Shown here piece after piece: positions 12,423-24,946 of a stretch of DNA of 64,000 nucleotides. The position numbers and the translations under genes were made by a program. This DNA comes from Panaeolus papilionaceus. Taxonomy: Eukaryota; Basidiomycota; Agaricomycetes; Agaricales. Location: positions 1-64,000 of the forward strand of contig JADNRZ010000048.1 of the NCBI GenBank assembly GCA_015501605.1. Direction: 5' to 3'. Position 1 is the first letter of the stretch. The number at the start of each line of letters is the position of its first letter. Under the pieces are notes generated by a model. That model worked only from the letters and a program-made list of their open reading frames with translations, was not told the DNA's origin and ran no database searches.

Positions 12423-15400
12423 TCATTTAGTATCCAAATCCGCGACAGCAGAAGAGTCCGTGTTACTATTACTAAAAGGCAAAGTGAGACGCAAGACAGA
12501 ACGGTGACGAAGGAAAGTGGGAGACGCAAGGGATTTAGTGAAAATATCAGCTGGGTTATCAGAAGTAGGAATCCAAAGGGTTTCGATCACGCCGTTAACG
12601 ACATGTTCGCGTATAAAATGGTACCTAATATCAATATGTTTAGAACGCGAAGAAACAGAAGGAGCTGCGGATAAAGAAACTGCGGCCCGATTATCAGAAA
12701 GAACGGTAGTAGTAGAAGGGTAGTCCATTTTGCAAAAAGAAAGAAAAAGTCGTAACCACAAAGCCTCCTTGGTAGCGTGTGTAAGCGCGTAATACTCCGA
12801 CTCTGTGGTGGAAAGAGCCACTGAACGCTGCTTGACGGCGGACCATGAGATCAAGGAATCAACATAAAAGAAAGCAAATCCAGAAACGCTTCTACGATCA
12901 GATGAGTCTGAACCCCAATCCGAATCGGAGCATCCCACAAACTGGGTAAACGAAGTCATCGAGGAAGGAAGGGGAGTAGAAGAGTGTCGCACCCCCAGCT
13001 CCAGCGCATGATCCTGAGTTCCAGCCAGATAACGAAGGACATGTTTCGCAGCCAGTAGTAGTGCACGAGAGGGTTTGGAGCTGAATTGACCAAGAGCCAT
13101 TGCAGCAAACGCAATATCAGGTCGAGTAGTGCATGCTAGATAAGTGAGGCTCCCAACCAAGCTTTGGTATCGTACCACAAGGTCCTTATCCTTGATATCC
13201 GGAAGAGCATTGGCAGGTGCGGGAGGAAGTGCGAAGAGGTTGACATTAGGCTCGAGGGGAGTCAATACTGGACGACATTCCAGCATGTTCCAGTCTTGGA
13301 GTAGTTCAACAATGAACGATCGATGAGATAACCACAGCCGACGTGCAGCACGATCCCGCAACACTTGCATACCTAAAAACAACTCCACCGGACCCAAATC
13401 CTTGATGTCAAGGTGATTGCGGAGACGCCCAATGAACCAAGTCCAAAGACCCCTGCAAGACGCTGCCCCAACACCATCATCAACATGAATGGGAAAAAGC
13501 AGTCGCAAAGGACGACCATCCTTGGGCATAGGTATAGAGGGGTCAGGAGGGGCTGTCCATTCACCAAAGAAAACTGCATGATCAACCTCACACCGTAGCA
13601 TACCCATATCGCCCAATACCCGCCGCATAAGCTGATAGAACTCAAACGCGGCTTGCTTGAGACCATACAAGGCGACAAGAAGCTTTAGCACCAGGGTACG
13701 ATCAGCCAGCGGAAACCCCGGAATCTGCTCGACATAGATGTCCCTATCCAACTTCGCGTGAAGGAATGCTGTTTTCACGTCCATAGCCATCAGTTCCATA
13801 TCATCCCTGGCAGCGAGAGCCATAATGGCACGAATAGATGATGTGCGTGCAACTGGAGATGACACCTCACCATAGTCCTCAGGCCGCTGGCTAAAACCCT
13901 TCGCAACCAGCCTTGCCTTTTCACCCCCATCGATGATGGACCCATCAGGATTCCGCTTGTACGCAAACACCCACTTCACCTTAATAGCCTGCCGACCAGG
14001 AGGCAAACGTTCTGGGCGAAAAGCTCCCATCAACTTCAAACTCGCAATCTCTCTCTCACATGCTGCAATCCACTTTGCACGATCAGGCCGCAACATCATT
14101 TCCGCATACGTGGCAGGAGGTTTGGACAAGTCAAAAGACGACGTAGCCAAAGACCAGGACTCCTTATCCGAGACATGAGCTGCAAGACAAGCCTCACGCA
14201 TCACCTCCTCCTCAACATCTGCTAGAGTCGATCCAAGGTCAGGTTCCGTACGGGAGATGTACTGATGAGCCATGTAAGATGCCAAAAGCTCGTCAGACAC
14301 CTCAGGAACATCCTTGCCAGGACACAGGTTGCGACGCGTACGAACCAGTTCCAGAGCCTGATCGCGGATAGCCCTCGCACGCTCCATATCAGCTTCCCGC
14401 TCCGCATCAACAAGAAACAGACAAGGGTCGTCCGGAACATCCCCAAACATAATAGTTCCAACCGGACGAACCTGCTTCTCTCGAACCGTAACCTCCTTCT
14501 GAGCCTGGCGAGTAAGACGGCGACTGGTGTCGAGCTGTTCCGAGATCATAGTATCGATGAAAGAGGGAACAGAGCGCGGAATACCCAGCCGACCCGGACG
14601 CATCTCATCGAAAATCACGTCACGAGAGAAGTAATACCGACCCTTCGTATCACGACAGTGCCAACCAATGCGGTTCTCGCGGTACCCGAGGAAAACGGCA
14701 GGAAAACGACGAGGACCACCATGAACACGCTCCTCAGGCGGGATGATGGGATAGCACAGGCAGCCAAAGACACGAAGATGGGAAACATCTGGCTTAGAAC
14801 CCACCATGACCTCATAGGGGGTAGTGCCAGTAGGAAGAGTGGATGTAGGCACCCGATTACGAACATAGATGAAACATAAAACCGCATCGCCCCAGTAGGT
14901 ATCAGAGAGACCAGAATCAGCCAACAGCGCAGCACCGCCCTCCTCGATAACACGAACGTAGCGCTCAGCCTTCCCATTCTGCTGATGAGCATAAGCAGCG
15001 GTTACTTGCATGACAGTCCCCTGTGACTCGATGTATGCCCTCATCTGACCCTCCGCCAGTTCCTTAGCCCCATCATACCGCACAGTCTCAACTGCACCCC
15101 CACCAACACGCTTCACATAAGGCTCCACCACTTTGTAGAAAATGAGAGCTGTGTCCCGAGTCCGAAGGAGCCCGACAAACCCAAAGTTCGACTTATCATC
15201 CAGGATAATGATAAAGTACGCATACCCCTGGGGGGTCTTGACACGATACTGACCACAAATGTCCATGTGCAATAGTTGACCAATGCACGATGCACGATTA
15301 CCCTTGTGATCAAAGGGGCGCTGAACTCCCTTGCCAACCAAACATGGGACGCAAGACTCCTCCTTGAACCTCCCTTCGTACTCCAAACCCACCACATAGT

Positions 15401-17539
15401 CGTGAAGAAGCACAGCACGAGTGGCTTCCTGGCCAAGATGACCCAGCCTTCGATGCCAGAGCGACGAATCAACTTTGGGACGGACAAAGGTGAGGGGGTT
15501 GTTCTGAATAAATGGAAACGCGGGCAAAGCCACAGCATCCACAGAGGGCGACGACGATGAGAAATAGCAGGACAGGAAGGACAAACGACCACGACGAGCA
15601 ATAGTGAGGGGTTTGCCAACAGGGTCAGGGAAATGTAGGACCGTACGGTAGGGACCAAACTCAAAACGGAAACCCAGGGTGTCGGCCAGCCCATTGACAG
15701 AAAGTAGGTTGATAGGTACGTCCGGCGCATGTAGGCAATCCTTCAGAACAACGGAAACCGTCACCCCCATGCACATGACCTCAATAGGTACATCACCACG
15801 ACCAGGGGCCTCCAAACGACCACTATTGGCGACAGCAATACCCACAGGTGAAGAAGAGTCGTAAGACGAAAAACAGGAGCGATCCCGAATAATGTGGTGG
15901 GTACAACCAGAATCCAGCAGTACGTTGCTATTGATGGACTGAGCAACGAGTGCCGATGCGCATAACTCATCATGGTCGGACGAGATATAAGTGGAAAACC
16001 CAGAAGCAAGATGAGCATTGGGTAGACTAGAGTACACGCCATCGTCGTAATGCTCGTCGGGAATTGTATCAACTGGACACTCTGCCTCAACACCTACACC
16101 CTCATCATCGTCACCAGGCGACTCAGTCTCCTCGCAAGCCGCAACATTTGCAGCGGCGGCAGGAGTGGGACGACCCTTTCGTGGCGGAGCTAAACCTGCA
16201 CGACCACCTCCAGCCTTAAAGCATAGGTCCTTCGTATGGCCAACAATCCCACAATTTTCGCAGATATCGGTAGACTTCGGCACAGAAGGAATACGCAAGG
16301 ACGAGGTTGAAGTGGAGGGAGCACCACTACGAGTGAACAGCGAGTTAGTAAGTTCGCGACTCTGAGCCCGTTCAATGACATCCAACAAGAAACCCTGATC
16401 CGAGTCCACAATGTTATCCAGTGACTCGACCACCCCACGATTGAACTCCATGAAAGTCTGAGGTAGTCCACGCAAGAACTGAATCGTAGCGTCCCGCACA
16501 CTCCATAGAGTCCGATCCTGAATAATCTGCACCCAGCCAGCCTTCCACTTCGACAGATAATCATCCACACGTTTACCGCTGCTGGACAGAGATAGGGCAC
16601 GCAGATCATCCACAAGCTTGTGCGAGTTCACATATGCACGCGGGGCGAACACACGGATAACCTCTAACAACATAGCTCGAGCAGTACGAATGGGACGATT
16701 GCGACCAGGAAGAGGTGGGATGCAAGCCAGAATACCCTTATCCACCTTGGAGACCACCAGATGGTAAGCGAGAGCATCCTGCTGTTTCCACCGCTGGAAT
16801 AACAAGTGCTCCTCAGGTGTAGCATTAGCTGACACTAGTGGCGCAAAGATAGGAACTGCACTCGTTTCGTCAACCCCACCCCCATAATCGGCCAACTCGT
16901 CACAAACAACATGACCTGCTAGACCAGCTGTGTACAGCACCCGCATCATGTCCGAAGTCCACCGAGTCAAAGCCGTAACCGGAAGACCGGACTTGAGGCT
17001 CTCCACAGAGCTCAAGAGCGACATACAGTTGCTCATTGTGGATACAGGGGGTTGAGCAGGTGGTGGTGGCGGCAGCTGATACGGTGTGTGGTAGGGATAA
17101 AATCCAGGCGAATGATAGGACAGTGGACCCAACCATGGAACACCACCCCCATGAGCGTATGCGGGAACACCACCGAAGTTGAGACCATGCTGTGGCGGAT
17201 AGTATTGAAATTGAGGATACGCTGGAGGAGGAGGAGGAGGATACGCATGAGGTGAAAAACCTGGGTGTGGCGGAGGAGGAGGTAACACAGAAGGATGGGA
17301 AGAAGCAGGTTGCGCATGAGACATCAGGTGAGGAGGAGGTTCACAAGAAAAAGAAGGTGCCTGAGAAGCTAGTCGACGTGGAGCAACAGGGTCAGTGACA
17401 TCTGGAGCGTTGATCGGAACGCCATGTGCACCAGGAGCCTGATATTGATCTAACAACTGTCGTTGGTGCCCAATAACACCATGTGTACCAGAGGCCTGAT
17501 ATTGGTCCAACAACTTTCGCTGATGCTCGATAGTGGCTT
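12423..17539 (-). pseudogene. Copia Gag-Pol polyprotein of element A, 5' end cut off
   Basis: The open frame encodes about 1,700 residues of a Ty1/copia polyprotein; the missing N-terminus lies at 22166-22578 beyond copy B. In order: a proline-rich Gag region; a CCHC zinc knuckle (CENCGIVGHTKDLC, about residue 417); an aspartic protease (LLDSGCTHH, about 529); an integrase with an H-H-C-C finger (WHRRLGHLG...CVPC, about 683-720) and catalytic D (LHMDICGQY), D (VRYDGAKEL) and E (QQNGKAERY); a reverse transcriptase (WVFAYKRNPDGS, AFLHAKLDRDIYV, active site HVDDG where most copia elements have YVDD); and RNase H (SDSDWGSD, TTESEYYAL, DNRAAVSL). No internal stop or frameshift is seen. The separation of the Gag start by an inverted insertion makes this copy non-functional as it stands. 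Position of the integrase before the RT defines it as copia rather than gypsy. Confidence 0.92.
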
Positions 17540-17819
17540 ATTGAAAGGCATCCTTTTTCTCCCCATCACATCTTCACGTATTCACACTTCATTCATTCAC
17601 GTATTTAAACATTCATTCATTCCCACTTACACCTCAGCCTTTGTCTTCTTTCTCGACGCTGAGGTGTAAGTGCTTCTTTACTCATTTGTATACATTCATT
17701 TACTCATGTACACTTATTCGCCTAGTCGCCCTTCCGGTGTGCTAGGTATGTCTCGAAATTTAGCCTTTGTCTTCTTTCTCGACGCTGAGGTTCGCCCTTC
17801 CGGTGTGCTAGTGTTGACA
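17539..17819 (+). repeat. 5' LTR of copia copy B
   Basis: This 281-bp LTR is in the opposite orientation to those of element A. It starts TATTGAAAGG (TG changed to TA) and ends GTGTTGACA. Confidence 0.85.
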
Positions 17820-17832
17820 GGTTATGGGCCCC
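17820..17832 (+). promoter_or_regulatory. Primer-binding site, initiator-tRNA-Met anticodon arm (half-tRNA type)
   Basis: GGTTATGGGCCC directly follows the LTR. It is complementary, with one G:U position, to the anticodon arm of eukaryotic initiator tRNA-Met (GGGCUCAUAACC), not to a tRNA 3' end. Some copia elements are known to prime from a cleaved half tRNA. The same site exists inverted in element A at about 22680-22691. Confidence 0.6.
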
Positions 17833-17932
17833 GCCCGCTAAGATAACCCGGTTGAGCGGTCGAGATAAGATTTGCGCACTTCCTTGTTCGCTTGGATCTC
17901 GCCTAGGCGGTCTTTATTACTTCTTATTCAGG

Positions 17933-20900
17933 ATGTCTTCACAATCCTATCAGATTCCACGGAGTGATCACATAATGTATCCTACACCAATCTCGGGGAA
18001 TGCCCCTCCACCTAATTTCCGGGATCCACCTCCTCATCAGCCAGATACTCGTTCTCAACCTTTTGCAACATCTGTTTCTCAAGGCGAGTATCAGCGATAC
18101 CGCATATATGTGGATCCAAATAACGTTGTTCAGTCCGCTGGCACTCCTGGGGGTTCTGGTCAATTTCCGATCTCTCACTCGGATTCTGTCGTGTTTACAC
18201 CCACGCCTGCTGGGCGATCTGCTCCTTCGCTAAATCAGGGTTCTGTCGCTAGGGAGGGGAATGACACTGGTCTTAATACCATTCGGGAGGAATCTCGCTC
18301 AGGTTCTTCTGCTGGCTACGACAATCATAGCGAGGCTGACTTGGTAAACGAGTTACAAGCCACTATCGAGCATCAGCGAAAGTTGTTGGACCAATATCAG
18401 GCCTCTGGTACACATGGTGTTATTGGGCACCAACGACAGTTGTTAGATCAATATCAGGCTCCTGGTGCACATGGCGTTCCGATCAACGCTCCAGATGTCA
18501 CTGACCCTGTTGCTCCACGTCGACTAGCTTCTCAGGCACCTTCTTTTTCTTGTGAACCTCCTCCTCACCTGATGTCTCATGCGCAACCTGCTTCTTCCCA
18601 TCCTTCTGTGTTACCTCCTCCTCCGCCACACCCAGGTTTTTCACCTCATGCGTATCCTCCTCCTCCTCCTCCAGCGTATCCTCAATTTCAATACTATCCG
18701 CCACAGCATGGTCTCAACTTCGGTGGTGTTCCCGCATACGCTCATGGGGGTGGTGTTCCATGGTTGGGTCCACTGTCCTATCATTCGCCTGGATTTTATC
18801 CCTACCACACACCGTATCAGCTGCCGCCACCACCACCTGCTCAACCCCCTGTATCCACAATGAGCAACTGTATGTCGCTCTTGAGCTCTGTGGAGAGCCT
18901 CAAGTCCGGTCTTCCGGTTACGGCTTTGACTCGGTGGACTTCGGACATGATGCGGGTGCTGTACACAGCTGGTCTAGCAGGTCATGTTGTTTGTGACGAG
19001 TTGGCCGATTATGGGGGTGGGGTTGACGAAACGAGTGCAGTTCCTATCTTTGCGCCACTAGTGTCAGCTAATGCTACACCTGAGGAGCACTTGTTATTCC
19101 AGCGGTGGAAACAGCAGGATGCTCTCGCTTACCATCTGGTGGTCTCCAAGGTGGATAAGGGTATTCTGGCTTGCATCCCACCTCTTCCTGGTCGCAATCG
19201 TCCCATTCGTACTGCTCGAGCTATGTTGTTAGAGGTTATCCGTGTGTTCGCCCCGCGTGCATATGTGAACTCGCACAAGCTTGTGGATGATCTGCGTGCC
19301 CTATCTCTGTCCAGCAGCGGTAAACGTGTGGATGATTATCTGTCGAAGTGGAAGGCTGGCTGGGTGCAGATTATTCAGGATCGGACTCTATGGAGTGTGC
19401 GGGACGCTACGATTCAGTTCTTGCGTGGACTACCTCAGACTTTCATGGAGTTCAATCGTGGGGTGGTCGAGTCACTGGATAACATTGTGGACTCGGATCA
19501 GGGTTTCTTGTTGGATGTCATTGAACGGGCTCAGAGTCGCGAACTTACTAACTCGCTGTTCACTCGTAGTGGTGCTCCCTCCACTTCAACCTCGTCCTTG
19601 CGTATTCCTTCTGTGCCGAAGTCTACCGATATCTGCGAAAATTGTGGGATTGTTGGCCATACGAAGGACCTATGCTTTAAGGCTGGAGGTGGTCGTGCAG
19701 GTTTAGCTCCGCCACGAAAGGGTCGTCCCACTCCTGCCGCCGCTGCAAATGTTGCGGCTTGCGAGGAGACTGAGTCGCCTGGTGACGATGATGAGGGTGT
19801 AGGTGTTGAGGCAGAGTGTCCAGTTGATACAATTCCCGACGAGCATTACGACGATGGCGTGTACTCTAGTCTACCCAATGCTCATCTTGCTTCTGGGTTT
19901 TCCACTTATATCTCGTCCGACCATGATGAGTTATGCGCATCGGCACTCGTTGCTCAGTCCATCAATAGCAACGTACTGCTGGATTCTGGTTGTACCCACC
20001 ACATTATTCGGGATCGCTCCTGTTTTTCGTCTTACGACTCTTCTTCACCTGTGGGTATTGCTGTCGCCAATAGTGGTCGTTTGGAGGCCCCTGGTCGTGG
20101 TGATGTACCTATTGAGGTCATGTGCATGGGGGTGACGGTTTCCGTTGTTCTGAAGGATTGCCTACATGCGCCGGACGTACCTATCAACCTACTTTCTGTC
20201 AATGGGCTGGCCGACACCCTGGGTTTCCGTTTTGAGTTTGGTCCCTACCGTACGGTCCTACATTTCCCTGACCCTGTTGGCAAACCCCTCACTATTGCTC
20301 GTCGTGGTCGTTTGTCCTTCCTGTCCTGCTATTTCTCATCGTCGTCGCCCTCTGTGGATGCTGTGGCTTTGCCCGCGTTTCCATTTATTCAGAACAACCC
20401 CCTCACCTTTGTCCGTCCCAAAGTTGATTCGTCGCTCTGGCATCGAAGGCTGGGTCATCTTGGCCAGGAAGCCACTCGTGCTGTGCTTCTTCACGACTAT
20501 GTGGTGGGTTTGGAGTACGAAGGGAGGTTCAAGGAGGAGTCTTGCGTCCCATGTTTGGTTGGCAAGGGAGTTCAGCGCCCCTTTGATCACAAGGGTAATC
20601 GTGCATCGTGCATTGGTCAACTATTGCACATGGACATTTGTGGTCAGTATCGTGTCAAGACCCCCCAGGGGTATGCGTACTTTATCATTATCCTGGATGA
20701 TAAGTCGAACTTTGGGTTTGTCGGGCTCCTTCGGACTCGGGACACAGCTCTCATTTTCTACAAAGTGGTGGAGCCTTATGTGAAGCGTGTTGGTGGGGGT
20801 GCAGTTGAGACTGTGCGGTATGATGGGGCTAAGGAACTGGCGGAGGGTCAGATGAGGGCATACATCGAGTCACAGGGGACTGTCATGCAAGTAACCGCTG

Positions 20901-22186
20901 CTTATGCTCATCAGCAGAATGGGAAGGCTGAGCGCTACGTTCGTGTTATCGAGGAGGGCGGTGCTGCGCTGTTGGCTGATTCTGGTCTCTCTGATACCTA
21001 CTGGGGCGATGCGGTTTTATGTTTCATCTATGTTCGTAATCGGGTGCCTACATCCACTCTTCCTACTGGCACTACCCCCTATGAGGTCATGGTGGGTTCT
21101 AAGCCAGATGTTTCCCATCTTCGTGTCTTTGGCTGCCTGTGCTATCCCATCATCCCGCCTGAGGAGCGTGTTCATGGTGGTCCTCGTCGTTTTCCTGCCG
21201 TTTTCCTCGGGTACCGCGAGAACCGCATTGGTTGGCACTGTCGTGATACGAAGGGTCGGTATTACTTCTCTCGTGACGTGATTTTCGATGAGATGCGTCC
21301 GGGTCGGCTGGGTATTCCGCGCTCTGTTCCCTCTTTCATCGATACTATGATCTCGGAACAGCTCGACACCAGTCGCCGTCTTACTCGCCAGGCTCAGAAG
21401 GAGGTTACGGTTCGAGAGAAGCAGGTTCGTCCGGTTGGAACTATTATGTTTGGGGATGTTCCGGACGACCCTTGTCTGTTTCTTGTTGATGCGGAGCGGG
21501 AAGCTGATATGGAGCGTGCGAGGGCTATCCGCGATCAGGCTCTGGAACTGGTTCGTACGCGTCGCAACCTGTGTCCTGGCAAGGATGTTCCTGAGGTGTC
21601 TGACGAGCTTTTGGCATCTTACATGGCTCATCAGTACATCTCCCGTACGGAACCTGACCTTGGATCGACTCTAGCAGATGTTGAGGAGGAGGTGATGCGT
21701 GAGGCTTGTCTTGCAGCTCATGTCTCGGATAAGGAGTCCTGGTCTTTGGCTACGTCGTCTTTTGACTTGTCCAAACCTCCTGCCACGTATGCGGAAATGA
21801 TGTTGCGGCCTGATCGTGCAAAGTGGATTGCAGCATGTGAGAGAGAGATTGCGAGTTTGAAGTTGATGGGAGCTTTTCGCCCAGAACGTTTGCCTCCTGG
21901 TCGGCAGGCTATTAAGGTGAAGTGGGTGTTTGCGTACAAGCGGAATCCTGATGGGTCCATCATCGATGGGGGTGAAAAGGCAAGGCTGGTTGCGAAGGGT
22001 TTTAGCCAGCGGCCTGAGGACTATGGTGAGGTGTCATCTCCAGTTGCACGCACATCATCTATTCGTGCCATTATGGCTCTCGCTGCCAGGGATGATATGG
22101 AACTGATGGCTATGGACGTGAAAACAGCATTCCTTCACGCGAAGTTGGATAGGGACATCTATGTTACCAAGTCAGCCTCGCTATGA
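17933..22186 (+). pseudogene. Copia Gag-Pol of copy B, truncated in RT
   Basis: The start at 17933 (MSSQSYQIPR) follows the leader; an upstream in-frame ATG at 17852 is less likely because it would translate leader sequence. Gag carries a duplicated HQRKLLDQYQ/HQRQLLDQYQ segment, a proline-rich region and the CCHC knuckle. Protease and integrase are complete. The RT breaks off after DRDIYV, and the frame then runs six codons into the reverse complement of element A gag (TKSASL) before stopping. It lacks the RT catalytic YVDD-type motif and RNase H. Within the shared region it matches the element A protein as far as I compared them. Confidence 0.9.
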
Positions 22187-22578
22187 TTGTCGTAGCCAGC
22201 AGAAGAACCTGAGCGAGATTCCTCCCGAATGGTATTAAGACCAGTGTCATTCCCCTCCCTAGCGACAGAACCCTGATTTAGCGAAGGAGCAGATCGCCCA
22301 GCAGGCGTGGGTGTAAACACGACAGAATCCGAGTGAGAGATCGGAAATTGACCAGAACCCCCAGGAGTGCCAGCGGACTGAACAACGTTATTTGGATCCA
22401 CATATATGCGGTATCGCTGATACTCGCCTTGAGAAACAGATGTTGCAAAAGGTTGAGAACGAGTATCTGGCTGATGAGGAGGTGGATCCCGGAAATTAGG
22501 TGGAGGGGCATTCCCCGAGATTGGTGTAGGATACATTATGTGATCACTCCGTGGAATCTGATAGGATTGTGAAGACAT
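22166..22578 (-). pseudogene. N-terminal gag fragment of copia element A
   Basis: The frame from ATG at 22578 (MSSQSYQIPR) runs about 137 codons to the junction with copy B and ends ADLVT with a stop made by B sequence. It continues in principle at 17539 downward. Confidence 0.88.
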
Positions 22579-22691
22579 CCTGAATAAGAAGTAATAAAGA
22601 CCGCCTAGGCGAGATCCAAGCGAACAAGGAAGTGCGCAAATCTTATCTCGACCGCTCAACCGGGTTATCTTAGCGGGCGGGGCCCATAACC

Positions 22692-22972
22692 TGTCAACAC
22701 TAGCACACCGGAAGGGCGAACCTCAGCGTCGAGAAAGAAGACAAAGGCTAAATTTCGAGACATACCTAGCACACCGGAAGGGCGACTAGGCGAATAAGTG
22801 TACATGAGTAAATGAATGTATACAAATGAGTAAAGAAGCACTTACACCTCAGCGTCGAGAAAGAAGACAAAGGCTGAGGTGTAAGTGGGAATGAATGAAT
22901 GTTTAAATACGTGAATGAATGAAGTGTGAATACGTGAAGATGTGATGGGGAGAAAAAGGATGCCTTTCAACA
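22692..22972 (-). repeat. 5' LTR of copia element A
   Basis: 281-bp LTR, apparently identical to 12017-12297, followed on the minus strand by the tRNA-Met-like primer site. TG...CA ends and the flanking GACGC support the border. Confidence 0.88.
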
Positions 22973-22977
22973 GACGC
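22973..22977 (+). repeat. Target-site duplication of copia element A (GACGC), right
   Basis: Matches 12012-12016. Confidence 0.85.
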
Positions 22978-23013
22978 TAACATCTATGATAATTGATAGC
23001 AGTATCATCACCT

Positions 23014-24012
23014 CTATGAACGATCCACCACAGTCCATTGATCTCTGTCCCACACTCGACCAACAACACACTTCATGGTCTTGAGGTCGACGAGTTCATG
23101 TTTACCCATCTGCTTGAAACAATAGAAACCATTCTTTTTTTCCATCACGGCCATCTGAACAAGCGCATAAATCACCTTCCGGGCTCTTGGGATGTTGAGA
23201 TGTGGCGCTGCTGGGAGCTGAATCACAAGTACGCGTTTAAGTTGCCCGAAGAACTTGTGCTCCTCGAATACGGGCTCAACGTTCCACAGATGTGCATATT
23301 TATCAACAGTTTGTATATACTGAACAAAATGGGAGCATCAGTAAATTATGCACAGAGCAATATGATGATAGCACGGGACTGACTTTGAAAAAGGTCGCAT
23401 TGTGGTTGTCTTGGCGCTTCAACACGAGATCGCATCCCGAGACCTGGTCGACATTGTCCCCCTCTCCAATACGAACCTTCCCATATTGAAGGACTGCATC
23501 TTCCAGTGGTATGTCGTCTTTAAACATACCTGCGGTTAACGGACGTTGAGTGGTCGAGTATCGAGTCACGAGGGCACCCCATACAAGCTTCTTTATTGAG
23601 TTATTCAAGACCTCTTTGCGGCAAGGGCGTAAAAGACGATACTTGGGGTCTGCAAGTTTGAAAAGTCTGTTAAAATGTACCCTAAAAGGAATAAAGGAGA
23701 TACTCACAATTTGGGTAAACTTTCGATGTAACCAGTGGCCTGGGAGGATCTAAATCAAGCTGCTCATCAGCCTTGTACGTCAACCTGATCTGATCAAGTT
23801 GGGCAACTGTTGTGACAAAACTGCTGATGGATGCGTATGGATAACGTCTACTTCTGATCACAGGAAGGAGAGTGTTACAGTGCCTCTCCATAGGATAAGC
23901 CCAATAACAACCCACTGGACCTGCTTCGCAAATGCACTGAGTGATGTGAAGGAGCAAGTGAATTGTCAAAGGGCAGGCAGATAGCCGCGAGGGTTGGTAC
24001 TGGTAATACAAC
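23014..24012 (-). CDS. Plavaka-like transposase, C-terminal exons
   Basis: Three exons (24012-23704, 23681-23384, 23319-23014) continue the exon at 40698-41504 across the 16.6-kb insertion. They encode LYYQYQPSRLSACPLTIH, then CYWAYPMERHCNTL, VHFNRLFKLADP and finally FGQLKRVLVIQLPAA ending QWTVVDRS. The SACPLTIH and YWAYPMER blocks are hallmarks of Plavaka-type (CACTA-related) transposases of mushrooms, in a region resembling plant DUF4218. All splice joins hold frame (donors GTATCT and GTCAGT; acceptors TTTTAG and TTCAG). No premature stop is seen, so this half is intact. Copia element A lies 36 bp past the stop codon. Confidence 0.82.
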
Positions 24013-24044
24013 CTACAAATAATACTTAGACTGAATGTGTATTG

Positions 24045-24050
24045 GATAAC
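24045..24050 (+). repeat. Target-site duplication of the 16.6-kb element (GATAAC), left
   Basis: GATAAC precedes the TATGGTGC terminus and is repeated exactly at 40677-40682. Confidence 0.9.
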
Positions 24051-24146
24051 TATGGTGCACCGTTTGCACAAATATTATTTGGTCCTTTCATTTCAAGTAT
24101 TTTTAGTAGTCTATCTAAACTTTTGTAACTACATGATGAATCTAAA
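24051..24146 (+). repeat. Left TIR of the 16.6-kb element
   Basis: Starts TATGGTGCACCGTTTGCACA and ends ATGATGAATCTAAA. It differs from the right copy at three positions. Confidence 0.9.
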
Positions 24147-24149
24147 TTT

Positions 24150-24362
24150 CTCTTGGGCGCTTTCAGTACTCATCTAAAAATCTCTCAGGCGCTTTCAGTA
24201 TCCATCCATCCATCTATTGAGCGCTTAACATATTTTTCAAACATTTCTCGAGCACTTGTGTAAATATTTGTTACATTGACACAAATTCAATGCCTCTTCA
24301 AACATTTCCTGAGCGCTTACAAGGCAACAGTTCATTTGTAAAAAAAATATGAGCGCTTATAT
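24150..24362 (+). repeat. Left subterminal GCGCTT repeats
   Basis: Six copies of a (G/T)(G/A)GCGCTT(A/T)-like motif occur at about 24155, 24188, 24219, 24249 (AGCACTT variant), 24311 and 24351, spaced about 30-60 bp. Inverted counterparts sit inside the right TIR. Such arrays just inside TIRs commonly bind a transposase or its partner. Confidence 0.65.
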
Positions 24363-24946
24363 AGATTAATAGTAGACATAGAAATGGAGCCCGAATAATA
24401 GAAACTATACTGAGATTTAATTTTTCTATCTAAATATTTGTACATTATCGCGCCATTGATCGGAGTTTCAATATACCACAGCATGAAAAGCGGAGCTTGA
24501 AATAGACATCAACGATGTCAGCGGAGCTCAAAATATATGAAAAAAGGCCCGCCCTAAACAATCGAGACCTGATATCGCTCACACAGGCATATCATGTTTC
24601 CTTTTCTCCCATCACAACACCAACATTATTAATAGCCTCGCTCATGTTTAAGTAGAATCATAGATAGATAATTCAGATAAAATACAAACCTAATAAGCAA
24701 TTAAGGAAGATCCAAAGCTCAGCAACTTGCATGCCCTGCCCTCAGAAACGGAAGTGGCAGGCAATGGTAAGGATGGATGGATAAAGGCACACTCACAAAT
24801 GCCTGACTCAATCAATCCTTCCTTGCCAGAATGAAGAAACCGACTCGCATGGGATCATATGGCAAGAGCCTACCAGGAAGGTGATTACAGTTAGTTGATT
24901 CAGCAAATCGACTTGTAATGACAAAGACCAACTACTAGATGACCTG

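Larger units (their letters stand above)
17539..22164 (+). mobile_element. Copia copy B, inverted and 3'-truncated, nested in A
   Basis: The plus-oriented partial copy of the same retrotransposon holds a full-length 5' LTR, leader, gag, protease, integrase and the first part of RT, ending at GACATCTATGT. Its 3' third and 3' LTR are absent. B positions 18358-22164 correspond to A positions 17539-13733 inverted with constant register, so there are no indels over 3.8 kb, and all frames I compared match. The left junction is exactly at the LTR end, except that the terminal TG reads TA. The right junction is ragged and shares one base. There is no target duplication; about 10 bp of A were lost instead. 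Confidence 0.85.
12017..22972 (-). mobile_element. Ty1/copia retrotransposon A, split by inverted copy B
   Basis: The minus-oriented LTR element has 281-bp LTRs (22692-22972 and 12017-12297), TG...CA ends, a 5-bp GACGC duplication and gag-pol in copia order (integrase before reverse transcriptase). It entered 36 bp beyond the stop codon of the Plavaka-like transposase gene. Its gag is interrupted: the 5' part (to about 22165) and the rest (from about 17539 downward) are separated by copy B. About 10 bp of gag were lost at the break. The two LTRs look identical by eye, so insertion was recent. Confidence 0.9.

Noticed and set aside
12423..22186. Many mirrored short frames on both strands over the copia elements
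   Set aside because: They are shadows of the Gag-Pol frames; each appears twice because copy B is an inverted duplicate.
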